A stretch of DNA of 64,000 nt, taken from the NCBI GenBank assembly GCA_021234155.1, contig JAJEKV010000049.1, positions 2,201,487 through 2,265,486 on the forward strand, given 5' to 3'. The notes beneath the pieces were generated by a model, which searched no databases, was not told where the DNA came from, and was given only the letters and a program-made list of their open reading frames with translations. Of the stretch, positions 21,638 through 36,516 are shown one piece after another; positions within the stretch are counted from its first letter, which is position 1, and each line of letters opens with the position of its first letter. The DNA is from Isoetes taiwanensis. Its lineage: Eukaryota; Streptophyta; Lycopodiopsida; Isoetales; Isoetaceae. The position numbers were made by a program, and so were the translations under genes.

Positions 21638-22023
21638 TAAAAGGATGTCCAAAGTGATGTCGAAGCGTTAAAGGTTAGTTGTTGGCTCGATAAGAAGTAT
21701 TTCATTGGTGGTGGTTGTTAGGTAGAAGTACGAAATGGTCTCCAATATTTTTTGTACAATGATGTAAACAAAATGCGCTAGGTTTAAGTAATACCAATGT
21801 ACATTTTGATTATCCATTTGATTTTCATTAATGCACGTGGTTCATGTCATACCAGTTCATTTATTATTGGCAACTAACCAAAATTTGAGCACGAATCTCT
21901 CCAAGAATATGAAATTGAAATTGATCTATAATGTAACCAAATATCAAGAAGGCAATGAAATGTTTTTGGTTTGGGACACGAGAAAGGCAGGAAAAAAAAA
22001 CTTTTAATAAAATAAACAGTTTT

Positions 22024-22375
22024 GTGGCAAACCATTGTGAGAAGAAAAAATATTTAAATTACTAAAAATAAAGAACAAAAAGGTGGACGAAGGCCTTTTA
22101 TTTTTTAAAAGGCCGCCACAATCACATGCTTTATAAACAGCAAAAAGGTGCAATCTAAAATAGGCAAAGGCCTTCTATTTTTTTTTTAAAAGGCCAACAC
22201 AAAAATTTTAATAAGAAAAAAGTGATTTTTATGGCAAAATGTTATTTAGAAGAAAACAAATCCGTCACTAAAAGTAAAGAACATAAAGAGGTGGAAGATG
22301 GCCTTTTATTTTTTAAGTGGCCACCACAACAGTGCATGCTCTATAAATAAGGAAAAGTGCAATCTAAAATAGGCA
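22024..22375 (+). repeat. Imperfect tandem repeat, ~207 bp unit
   Basis: Two units begin at about 22024 (GTGGCAAA) and 22231 (ATGGCAAA). Both contain AAGGCCTTTTATTTTTTAA-type inverted repeats, a conserved TGCAATCTAAAATAGGCA, and TATAAA-type words (TTTATAAACAG, CTCTATAAATAAGG). The second unit's TATA-like box lies about 155 bp upstream of the short spliced ORF at 22499. Confidence 0.75.
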
Positions 22376-22498
22376 GCGCAACTTTTAAACGGTTGCAATA
22401 ACTTTTTAAAAGGATGCAACAAACACATTATCAAACATTGACCAGCTTCAAACATCAATTAATAGTAGAATCCGACTCGATTGCCAATTTTCAAAGTG

Positions 22499-22642
22499 AT
22501 GGCCTATGGAGCAGCTGCGAGCAAAGGATCCTCAGGTAAGAAGCCATGAATTTTATTGCCATTGCCATGAATTTTCGTAGGGGGCTCATGGGAGGGCGTC
22601 TACAGGTTGTTCGAACGAAGAAGGGAGAATGCCAGAAAGTAG
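22499..22642 (+). CDS. Possible small two-exon ORF, 32 codons
   Basis: An ATG at 22499 in good context (GTGATGG) opens 37 nt that end at a GTAAGA donor (22536). An acceptor TTTCGTAG ends at 22580, and 62 nt continue in frame to TAG at 22640-22642. The joined peptide has a Gly/Ser-rich start followed by WEGVYRLFERRREN, reminiscent of the N-terminus of plant cytochrome bc1 subunit 9 (EG-x-YR-x3-RR), but the rest of that protein is absent. The 45 bp intron is unusually short for plants. It may be a truncated pseudogene or chance. Confidence 0.25.
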
Positions 22643-25599
22643 CTTCGCTACGATTGCTAGAGCATTGGAAGCATTGGATTAGCTAAGCTTGCACAAAAGC
22701 ACCCACTGCATTTCTAGCTTATGGACAACCTGCTCTTCATGCATCCTCATTACCTTCCTGGGTGAGTGGCCTTCTACCAACAAGCCCCTCACCAAATGCC
22801 TTTTTTTTTTTTTTTAAATCCATGGCGCATGCTGATATCTTGTGCCAACACTATCATCATGGATTTGACCATGGAAAACAACACCTTTCTTGTTGATATG
22901 GTTCTTCTCGTAGTAAATAATTTGACTCCATTCTGGTTTAATATACAATTGCCTTACTAAGAAGTGACACATACAACCTCATTTGTAGGACTCACCATGC
23001 AATCTTCTATTTCTTCTAGTAATTGGATGCTGCCCGCCTGTTTCAACAGTATTAGCAAGAGGACTTACTTGCCCCTTTTTTTCACCTTGAGCTCTGCTCT
23101 TCCTTTTATTCCTTCATTTACCGCGGTTGTTCAACCCTCCTACAACCTCAAAGATTATCTTCTTCTATGGGCTCAATATGATCAGAATCATCTACTTGTT
23201 GCTCAATACATTGCTGCTCAACCTGCTGTTCCATAGGTTCTGCAGTACCCCGGTGGCTCAATTGGATGAATGTCCTCGCTGAAATAACTTGGTCCATAAG
23301 TGCACCAGTAGCTGCAATTACAAATGGCAAGTTACATTTTAATTTAGTTCCTGCACAATGAACAACTATTTCAAATAAGGCTTACATTGTATATGTCAAA
23401 TGACTATTCACATTAGGTTGTTTCAAAGAGCCTGGTTTTTGGCATTTGCTAGTGCTCTTGTAGAAATCTGTTGGGCAATGCACACAATAGTAGTTGTATA
23501 TTCTTTAACTCCATCCGTATAATCTAGTCCAGTTTGTTGCACATGTTGGTAAGCAACAATAGCATATATAGTAGATCTTGCACATATTTGACGAAAGCAT
23601 GGCGCATTAAAAGTTTAGAACATTGATCACATGCGTGACTTCGGATGTTCCTCAGTGTGTCAAACCATGCCATGTCGCATCGTTTCCACACCTAGAATGT
23701 CCCATAAATAGACATTCCTCAGATATGAAATTGTCGTGGAAGTATGCATCCGTTGGATGCTTTCGACATATCATGGTGATGCAAATAGTTACAAAAATTT
23801 ACACTTCCTTCAAAAAAATAGAGAAAGGCATTTCTTGTATCACCGCCAACTTTTGTGATGAATGCCCTATGTCGTATGGATCAGGTTGCTTTCCCTTTCT
23901 TCCAAAGCTATGAGAGTTTATGTTTATCAACAACCTCAAAGAACCACATGAAGCAAGAAGACATCAAACTCTATCTCGACTTGCACAAAAAAAAAATAGA
24001 AAGACGTTGAGAATTACAAATAAGATGAGATTATCAATATCTTTTCATTAAACCTATTTATAATATTCAACTATTTTCCAGTTGATGCATTATTACCATC
24101 CCGCCAAACTTCCCAATTTTTGAGGGATAAAACCATATATTGAGTTTTCTCGACATTCCGGCAAAGAATCTGTAGAATTTACCAAGTTAGTTAACATGGC
24201 AAAGAAATTGAAATAATAGAACAGATAAGTTTGCTAACGACGTGATTACCCATCCATGTTCATAAGTAATCTTGAGGCTTTTTTTCAAGACTTTTTTATT
24301 CAGATCCCGCTTGTTTCATAATTTATATTCGAGATCGTGAAAGCAGCCTTTTAAAAATAAAGAAAACCTTTAATATATAGATAGGATTACTCAGTCAAAT
24401 TTGAGAATCCCATTCAGAAGACAAACCTGCATGGCCTATGTCATGGAATGCTCATCACATACCCTTCAGTCATGAGCTATATCATATCAATGACCTTTCA
24501 GCCATGTGACTATTTACAATCTTAAGGTCATAATAGTCAGCAACTAAACTTCCTCTAATTGCATCTGCAACCAGCCAGCAATAAGTGCAGGTAGGTCCCT
24601 GCGCCAATAGATGCCTTCAGAATGGTGTATCTCATAATGCTTTAATAATCTTGTCTGATTATTTAAGGTAAACAGTCGCTCACCTTAACGGGTCAACAGA
24701 TATTTCTCTTACATTACCAAGAATTAATCGATATAGTGCCAACCAGAACATCATGTGGATACGTCAGTGTGGAAGCTGTGACTTTTGAAGTTGATGATGT
24801 TAATGCAACTTGACTACAATTACATTTGTCTGGTGTTGTTCCAGCTGCATCAAAAGTAGACATTTCTCCTCTTAGCATTTAAAATAGTTGTGCTTTTTGC
24901 TCAAGATATGCTCACCTTTCCTAGGCAAGAGAACTCTCTTCTCATGCACAGCAAACTGAACAGATGGATGACAATGCCTGCCATTGCTGAGACCAATCCA
25001 CTCCCCAAACAATCATTTGAAAAGTTTGTTGTTGCACTCACAAAAACTTGAAAAATAAAAACAAATGAGAAGACTATCTATATATGGCATATGATACATA
25101 TCACTCTTAAAGATGGATGACTTGCAAAACATAAACCTGTAAAGCCCGTGTAGTCCCTCCTCAATTGCAATAGTAATGTTTAAACTGCCTCTTGAATATT
25201 CCCTGGTTTCCTTTGCCTTGTCAGAACTCTAAAATTTCGTGTAATGGCATGCATCGAACATGGCCTGTGAAGCAGATCCATTGTTGTCTCGCAGATTTCA
25301 TATGCTCATTCATGTACCAAATTGTTAGAAATTCTTCATTATGCTTACAAACAGAAAGGCAAGGAAGGCTCCCAACTCATTGCCTCCGTTTGAATACATA
25401 CAGCTTTAAGGCAAAATCGATGGCATAATCTGTACCATCCCTTTAAGATCTCAAACATTGCATCTGATGCATGCTCTAAAGCTATAAACACGTTCGTGCT
25501 TCCTGCTGCTGCGGCGGTTTGTTCTGGAGCATCTGGGCCGTGTGCCTCGGAAGGAATGGGGCTGGATGACCGAGAGTTTACAGGCAGCAGACAGTTTGG
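22643..25599. other. About 3 kb with no supported gene
   Basis: I saw only short frames without family matches or paired splice signals. There is an A/T homopolymer at 22799-22815. The segment is AT-rich and has no recognisable transposon protein. Confidence 0.5.
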
Positions 25600-25694
25600 A
25601 GCAGTCACCAGCATATGCTAGGCATATGCCGGCATATACCTGAATATGCCCACATACCCACATAAACGAGGGTTTGCCCCCCTAGGGGCAACCC
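25600..25694 (-). repeat. Palindrome-headed dispersed repeat, copy B
   Basis: Read on the minus strand from 25694 it starts GGGTTGCCCCTAGGGGGGCA. Then come AACCCTCGTTTATGTGGG and TATGCC-type words, matching copies A and C. The pyrimidine tract begins within 15 bp of its head. Confidence 0.7.
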
Positions 25695-25706
25695 AAAAAG
25701 CATTCG

Positions 25707-26520
25707 ACCAGCTTTCCCCTTTCTTTTCCCCTTTTTCTTTTGCATTTTCCACTTTTTCTTTTTTAGATTTTTCTCTTTCCACTTTTCATTTTTCTTTTTC
25801 CAATTCTCCATCCCCTTTTTCCATTATTCCAATTCCATATTTCCCTTTCTCCTTTTTCCATTTTCCAACTTCCTATTTTCCCTTTTTTCGTTTTTGCTTT
25901 CTTGTTTTTCCCTTCTCTTTTCTTCCATTTTCTCCATTTTTCCCAGTTCCCATACCTTTCCCCCTTTCCATTTTTCTTTTCTATTTTCTTATTCCTTGAG
26001 CATTTTCTCTTTTGCCCCTTCCCTTTTTTTCCTTCTTTATTTTCCCATTTTCCCTTTCTTTTTCTCTTTCCCCCTTCTTTTCCAGTTCCTCTTTTTATTT
26101 TCTCATTCCCCACTTTCCCTTTTTTCTTTTTCTATTTTTCTATTCTATTCTATTCCTCTTTATTTTCCCCAAATCTTTGTTTTCCCGTTCTTTCCTCCTT
26201 TTCCTTTTTTCTTTTTGCTCTTTCTTGTTGTTCTTCTTTTCCCATTCTCGCTTCTATTTTTTCTTTCATGCTGCCCTTTTTCCCTTTTCTATTTTCCACT
26301 TCCCTTTTTCCCGTCCCCTTTTCGTTTTTCGTTTCACCTTTCTTTTTACCTTTTTTTCTTTGGCCCCGTCCCTTTCCTCTTTCCCCTTCCCTTCTTTCCT
26401 TTTCCCAATTTCCCTCCCCTTTACATTTTCTTTTTTTCCCTCTTGCCCGTCTCTTTTTTCTTTTCCCCTTCCCTTTTTCCCTTTGCCCTCCTTCTTTTTT
26501 ACCCTTTTCCCCTTCCAAAC
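25707..26520 (+). repeat. Long polypyrimidine tract (~0.8 kb)
   Basis: The plus strand is almost entirely C and T, in irregular CCCTTTT and TTTTCC words, with only scattered A and very few G. All three forward frames therefore stay open as Phe/Ser/Pro/Leu-rich pseudo-proteins, and the reverse frames as Lys/Glu/Gly-rich ones. These are composition artefacts. Such purine/pyrimidine asymmetry favours triplex or other non-B DNA. Confidence 0.9.
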
Positions 26521-26562
26521 CCTTTGATCATGGAATTGAAGCAAGAAATCTCCATAATTACG

Positions 26563-31396
<4,834 letters not shown>

Positions 31397-31494
31397 CATT
31401 GCACCTAACTTTTGTCGCTAAAAGTGTTACTATCCGATTTTCAAGCATTGCACCTAACTTTTGTCGCTAAAAGTGTTACTATCCGATTTTCAAG
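31397..31494 (+). repeat. Exact tandem duplication, two 49 bp units
   Basis: The unit starting CATTGCACCTAACTTTTGTC occurs at 31397-31445 and, apparently without change, at 31446-31494. Diverged partial units (AAAACATTGTTGCTAAA) follow at 31518 and 31572, so this looks like an older repeat family with a recent slip. Confidence 0.9.
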
Positions 31495-32108
31495 AGGCTT
31501 TGTTAACCCTATGCAAAACATTGTTGCTAAAACTCCAAATTTCAAGAGCCTTGGTAATGTTTAACTCCAGAGCAAAACATTGTTGCTAAAGCCCGGTCTA
31601 CAGAAGAGAAGACAATTACATGATGATACATTGGTTGAGACATACAACATTATTTGAGGTCTTAAATAGTTTATATGCATTGCCCTCCTAACACATGTTA
31701 TGTTATGTCATGGAGGTTAGGGTGTTTTATATAAACATTTAATATGCTGGTGATGCAAAATAAAGACCCAACATTTATGAGTATCCAAGCAGTCGTTTAT
31801 ATGGAGAGCATCGCATGCAAGTTGTGTTTATTTCTTATCAACGTATGCTCTCAAGTTTGAATATTAATTCATCTCAATTACTTGCATGTCAAACCACAAA
31901 AGATTTTCTATCTAAGTTATGAGTATTTTTACTTGGTCCAACATAATATAATCAAGTTTAAACCTGAAATACCACATACACAAAATCGACATAATGAACT
32001 TTATGCCAATGGCCTCTTAAAAAGTTCGTCTATTTACCCTTGCCCCTCCAAGCCACATTGCTTATTCTCACTAGCAATTAAACAACCACCACTCCAAATT
32101 GTTACTAC

Positions 32109-32136
32109 GCCCGGCAACGCCGGGCACCATAACTAG
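32109..32136 (+). mobile_element. Helitron-like 3' terminus
   Basis: A perfect 7 bp stem hairpin (GCCCGGC-AAC-GCCGGGC, 32109-32125) is followed by 7 nt and then CTAG at 32133-32136, with T as the next base. Known Helitrons end in a GC-rich hairpin a few nucleotides before CTRR and insert between A and T. The body would lie to the left. No Rep/helicase coding is visible, so it would be a non-autonomous element. Confidence 0.65.
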
Positions 32137-33345
32137 TAACTTTATAATATAAAGAAGATGTTCTTGGGGCTTTTCCCTCACGCCGGCGCTAACGCTTTTT
32201 TTGGTAGATGTAACGCCAGGTTCTGTGGTTTCCAGTCACAATTTTTAATTTACTTTTTTCGAGTTAAATTTTACATCAGAGGAAAGCGTTTTTTCCTCGA
32301 TGGCAGCGAAGATCACTAGGCGGTAATCATGATCAAGAACTAAATTGTAAATCCAAGAGAGTTTTGTGCCTAATGATTGTTTAGGATTCTGCCAGTTGGA
32401 TTTTAGGTTTATATTTTTCCCCCTCCGGCTCCTTCTGTGGAGGTTGAAGCGTATGATTTTACTTATCTCTTTCCTTTTTTGCAGGTTGAAAAGTCTTTTG
32501 CAGTAATCGAAATGAGTATTAAGCTACGAAAAATCATTCACCTTTCTTCAGATGCATCTTTGTATGTTTTAGGCAAAAAGCTATCCAGACTCAAAATAGC
32601 AAGCTATGAAGTATCCATTTATGCGACCAAAAGTCGCACCATAGATAAAAAGCATGCAAGGTTTCTGTGTTTTATATCTAGTCTTGCTCGACCCTTCTTA
32701 AATATATATGACTCAGTATCTCTGCTCAGCTCTTGGCATTTGCTTCCTTATCTCGGCTCTTTCTGCGTGTCTCTTTCTGCGCGTCTAACTGTGGAGCAAC
32801 AACGGCAATACAAAAATGACGACCACTCTCCTATGAAATTTTTTATTTTTGCAGCTCGAAGAGTCCGATAAGCGCTAGCGCCCGAGCCTCGTATATGTCG
32901 GACACCGAGATGTTTTAGCCATGTCTTTTTGACATGTGTAGATGCGGGATGACTCTTGATGGATCCCATCCTGTGCCAGCGGATGGGCGCATCCACCCAT
33001 CCTTCAGTATGACATGGATCCTAATGCCATGCATGGATGAGGTTCAACACCATATCAGACAGGCATGTTTAAGCCACATTCCACAAAAGAAGGAATTCTG
33101 TTTTTTCAAACAGAGTGTCATTTCGGGACAATTCTTGTCGTTCCCGCGCCTTCATTGGAGCGAAATTGATGCAAGAGGAGCCCAAAGCTGATTGAATTGG
33201 AGTGGAGCACTTCTAATGAAATAAATATATTTACGTTTCTTGAACCCATTCACTGATCAACAGCCTTAAAACCATTGTTCTTTCAGCTTGTTTTAAATTT
33301 GGTCAATTGTTTACAATGTAAAATCAATTGAGACATTGTCCCACC
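32137..33345. other. Stretch between opposed Helitron-like ends, unassigned
   Basis: Open frames at 32437-32871 and 32934-33191 show no family resemblance. A pyrimidine-rich stretch ending in TTTTTTGCAG at 32484 could be a splice acceptor. I cannot support a gene here. Confidence 0.3.
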
Positions 33346-33607
33346 ATGGATGTATGCAAAAACAGCTTTGCTAATGACAAGCCCAATGATACTTACTCTG
33401 TCTGGCAGCAGGTAAGAGTATCATGAAGTTCTTTATTTTTGGAAAACATGGTACAATACATCATCTCCTGCTTCATTTCCTTCTGTTTTGTGGCAGATGT
33501 TGGAAGGGATTGAGACGCAAAATCCTCCAGATAGACTTTTCAGCCAAAACACTTTGCAAGCGGTTGGCTCAGTTAGTGTAGCTAATCGAGTGGATGGATG
33601 GATGGAG
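33346..33607 (+). CDS. Two putative coding exons of an unknown gene
   Basis: Exon one (33346-33411, 22 codons) opens with ATG in the context CCACCATGG and ends at CAG|GTAAGA. Exon two (33497-33607, 37 codons) follows an acceptor TGTGGCAG and ends at GAG|GTATGT. Both are phase 0, and the 85 bp intron is T-rich. The peptide includes NDTYSVWQQ joined to MLEGIETQNPPDRLF and QAVGSVSVANRVDGWME. I do not recognise it. No further exon was found before the Helitron-like end at 33848, so the gene may be truncated or captured. Confidence 0.45.
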
Positions 33608-33835
33608 GTATGTTAGATTAGAGCTCCATTAAGTTATTGTCACCATTTAGAATGCAAGGAAATGAAAAATGTATTGACAATCTAGTAAAGAATCTAGAGT
33701 GCTATATGTTACAATGTTCCAAGTGAGCTTTTCTAACACGTATAATACAAGTTCTTGAAGATGCCACCAAATTACACATTCATAAATCATGTAAAATTAA
33801 TACCATGTAAAAATTAATACTACTATAGTATGTAT

Positions 33836-33864
33836 GTAGTACCAGGTGCCCGGCGTTGCCGGGC
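33836..33864 (-). mobile_element. Second Helitron-like 3' terminus, opposite strand
   Basis: The hairpin GCCCGGC-GTT-GCCGGGC (33848-33864) is the same stem as at 32109. On the minus strand it is followed by ACCTGGTACTAC instead of ACCATAACTAG, so the terminal CTRR is altered (CTAC) or offset by one base. The body would extend to the right. The two ends face each other across 1.7 kb. Confidence 0.5.
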
Positions 33865-35823
33865 ATAGGTACAAATATAAGTTAATGCGAAGCATTTGGT
33901 TGGAATGAATGGCGATTTTAGAGAAAATGAACAAATTAGACGATGAAGAGTATATGATGTGGTTGAAGTCGGAAGTTGCCCGATAATATGACCTAATACC
34001 TATTAGAGAGAAGATTTGGCTTTGTATAGTGAACCAGGTTGACATTCATTTGGCACGACCTCTATAACAAAGTAGTCCTACAGAGCTATGACCAAATGGC
34101 TTGCTACATCGAGTATAAAACAACATGAAAACTATTCATGTTTTGCAAATTTGTATGTTGTGATTTTTGCAATAATGTCCTTATGGTTTAGAGGAAATGT
34201 ATTTTGGTGGTACAATAATTTTAAAGTACTTGACAAAAAGTGTATCTATTGTATATGAAAATTAGCCCTATGTAAAAGATATCATTAGGTGCAATCTCCT
34301 GCTATGAGAGACACTTTATTGAACGAAGACACAATATGAGGTCTTCCCATGCACTTTTTGAAAGGATGTAGCAGGCTTGACCAAACAATGTGCCATTTAT
34401 GGCAGTTCTCCCTGCTTGTGCTACTATAATATTATATGTTGTATGAGGATGCCAAAAAGAATAAAGCACAAGAGCCAAATTCAACAATGACAATACCAGA
34501 CTTGCAATGTGAGCTCAACTGCCTCCAATGGGGCAACATGGCCTAGTTCAGAGGTGTTGCATGCTTATTTCTTTGGCGGTTACATATTGGGCTAATTTTT
34601 GACCTATTACGTATGCAGGTTGGATAATGGAGCAGAATTTTACCCATCGTGCTTATTTCTGATCATATAACTGCTACATGGGCTTCAAATCATTTTGTTC
34701 CAATGTGAGACTAAAAATCCTTTTGGAAGTACATGCTAGAACCTCTCTTTAGAATGCAAAGGACTATGGTCAGTGGTAGATAATGGTAGGTAAGGTTCTC
34801 ATCCATATGGAGAGCTGATTGGCTATGTAAGAAAGCTTTGTACAAACTTTTGGGCTATGATTACCTTTGGTTACTAGAACTGCGATGCAAAACATATTCC
34901 TAATATATGAAGTAATCATTTGCACATGTTTAGTAGTCATTAGCTCAACTCAATTTATTTGGCCAAGTCTGTACTACTACCACAACTTGGAAAGCCTGCT
35001 GAGGTTGTACAAGCATAAAATGTATGTGTCGTTCTTCGTCCAACCCATTTACATGGGGTTCAAGCACGTATTTTGTTTGAGGTACATATGTTAATTGTTA
35101 CTAATTTCTCATCTTCCCTCTCAAGTATTCTTGGTTTGAAAGAGTTACAAGCTTTAACAATGTTATTAAGTTTATATCAAGCACATCTGTTATTGCATGT
35201 AGAGTTGCATAAAGGTGACAACGAAGTCACTCAAAAACATGAAATGCAACTCCATACTACTGAGTTCTTAAATTTTTTTCACTCTATAGTGCACCCTAAT
35301 TCATCGTTTATCTTCAAACACCAAATTCATTGGCCTGTCCAGTTCAAATTCCAGGTTCTATGCAGAATGTCTTACAGTCTCATCCAAATGCAGTTAATAA
35401 TGGATTCAACCTTGTAGTTTTAGAACCAAACAGATGTCTGCACACTGGGGTGTCTCATTTTCGATGTCCCTTTTGTCCCCCAATTTAGTACTAAAATCAA
35501 TAAAGGTGGTTGGAAATCTTGGAGGCAATTTCAAATTTAGAAAACAAAAATAGCAATAAAAAATCGAATTCCTTGAATCTTGGAGAACCGGGCTACAGTG
35601 CGTGCATGTGTTGAGCCCCGATAAAGAAAACTAAAACACCAACGAAATCATCATTCTTGCTTCTCGTCTTTCGATATGTTCAAGGTTTGAATGGAACCAA
35701 TGGATTGTGTTTCTTTTTCCTATTTGCAACATTCAATTTGTGAGTTATTAGCGTATTTGAATGCCTTGCCTTATGAATTATGAATTGGGCATGGAAATAG
35801 CATTCCACTGAGTCTAGTTTTTC
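33865..35823. other. About 2 kb without a supported gene
   Basis: This is AT-rich sequence with only spurious frames. It may be the body of the minus-strand Helitron-like element, but its 5' TC end could not be located. Confidence 0.35.
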
Positions 35824-35980
35824 GGGTTGCCCCTAAGGGGAAAACCCTCATCCATGTGGGTTTGTGGCATATTCCAAGTATATGTCAGTATATGCTCGAA
35901 AACATGACTTTGAAGTGTGATTTAAGCCATTTCACTCTCGGGTCACGGAGGGCAACCCTCCGTGCGCAGCACCTTGTTTT
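35824..35980 (+). mobile_element. Palindrome-headed repeat, copy C, with both ends
   Basis: The head GGGTTGCCCCTAAGGGG with downstream CATGTGGGTTTGTGGCATAT matches copies A and B. The right end carries a perfect 9 bp stem hairpin (CACGGAGGG-CAA-CCCTCCGTG, 35944-35964) and then CGCAGCACCTTG before a T run. Its GGGCAACCC core is complementary to the head GGGTTGCCC. At about 157 bp this looks like a complete miniature element. Confidence 0.55.
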
Positions 35981-36047
35981 GTGTAATTTTTTAGATGTGA
36001 ATTAATTTAACAATGGCTCCATTGTATTATTTACAGTTGTAGCTTAT

Positions 36048-36079
36048 ACCCAGCAACAGCATTGGGGCACCATTACTAG
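36048..36079 (+). mobile_element. Decayed Helitron-like 3' end
   Basis: CCCAGCAACAGC-ATTGGGGC and then ACCATTACTAG matches the terminus at 32109-32136 with substitutions and a small insertion. The hairpin is disrupted. CTAG lies at 36076-36079, followed by T. Confidence 0.5.
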
Positions 36080-36516
36080 TTTTAAATAAGTAGATGGTCC
36101 ATTCAAGGGTTTAAAAAGGTGAGCACCAAAAATAAGGGCTCACTAACGCCAGGCTGTTGCCACGTCGAGTTAAATCGCCACGTGTATTGCCACGTTGGCA
36201 CGGGCCAAAAACATAAAGACGGTGGCTGTTGAATGAAAATTACAGGAGAGAAGGAGCAGAAACAGGAACCCGAAAGCGAAACTCAGGAGGAAATTTGGCA
36301 GGGAATTCCGATTGCAGGCAGCAGCGTTCAACAGGAATGGCCGTGGTTAAACAGCATCTCTATTGAAATCTATGTCAAAAAATGTATGGTTTCTAACGGG
36401 AAAATAAGAAATGCGGAGCAGGAATAAACGCATAACAGGAGGCAAAAAGGCTTATCTTTTTAGGGTTTCTCAAATGTGATTCTCAAGTTTGTGCACGGTT
36501 CGGTTCAAATGTGGAA

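Noticed and set aside
36233-36427. Separate 64-codon gene upstream of DRC1
   Set aside because: There is no splice or homology support; it most likely lies in the DRC1 5' flank or leader.
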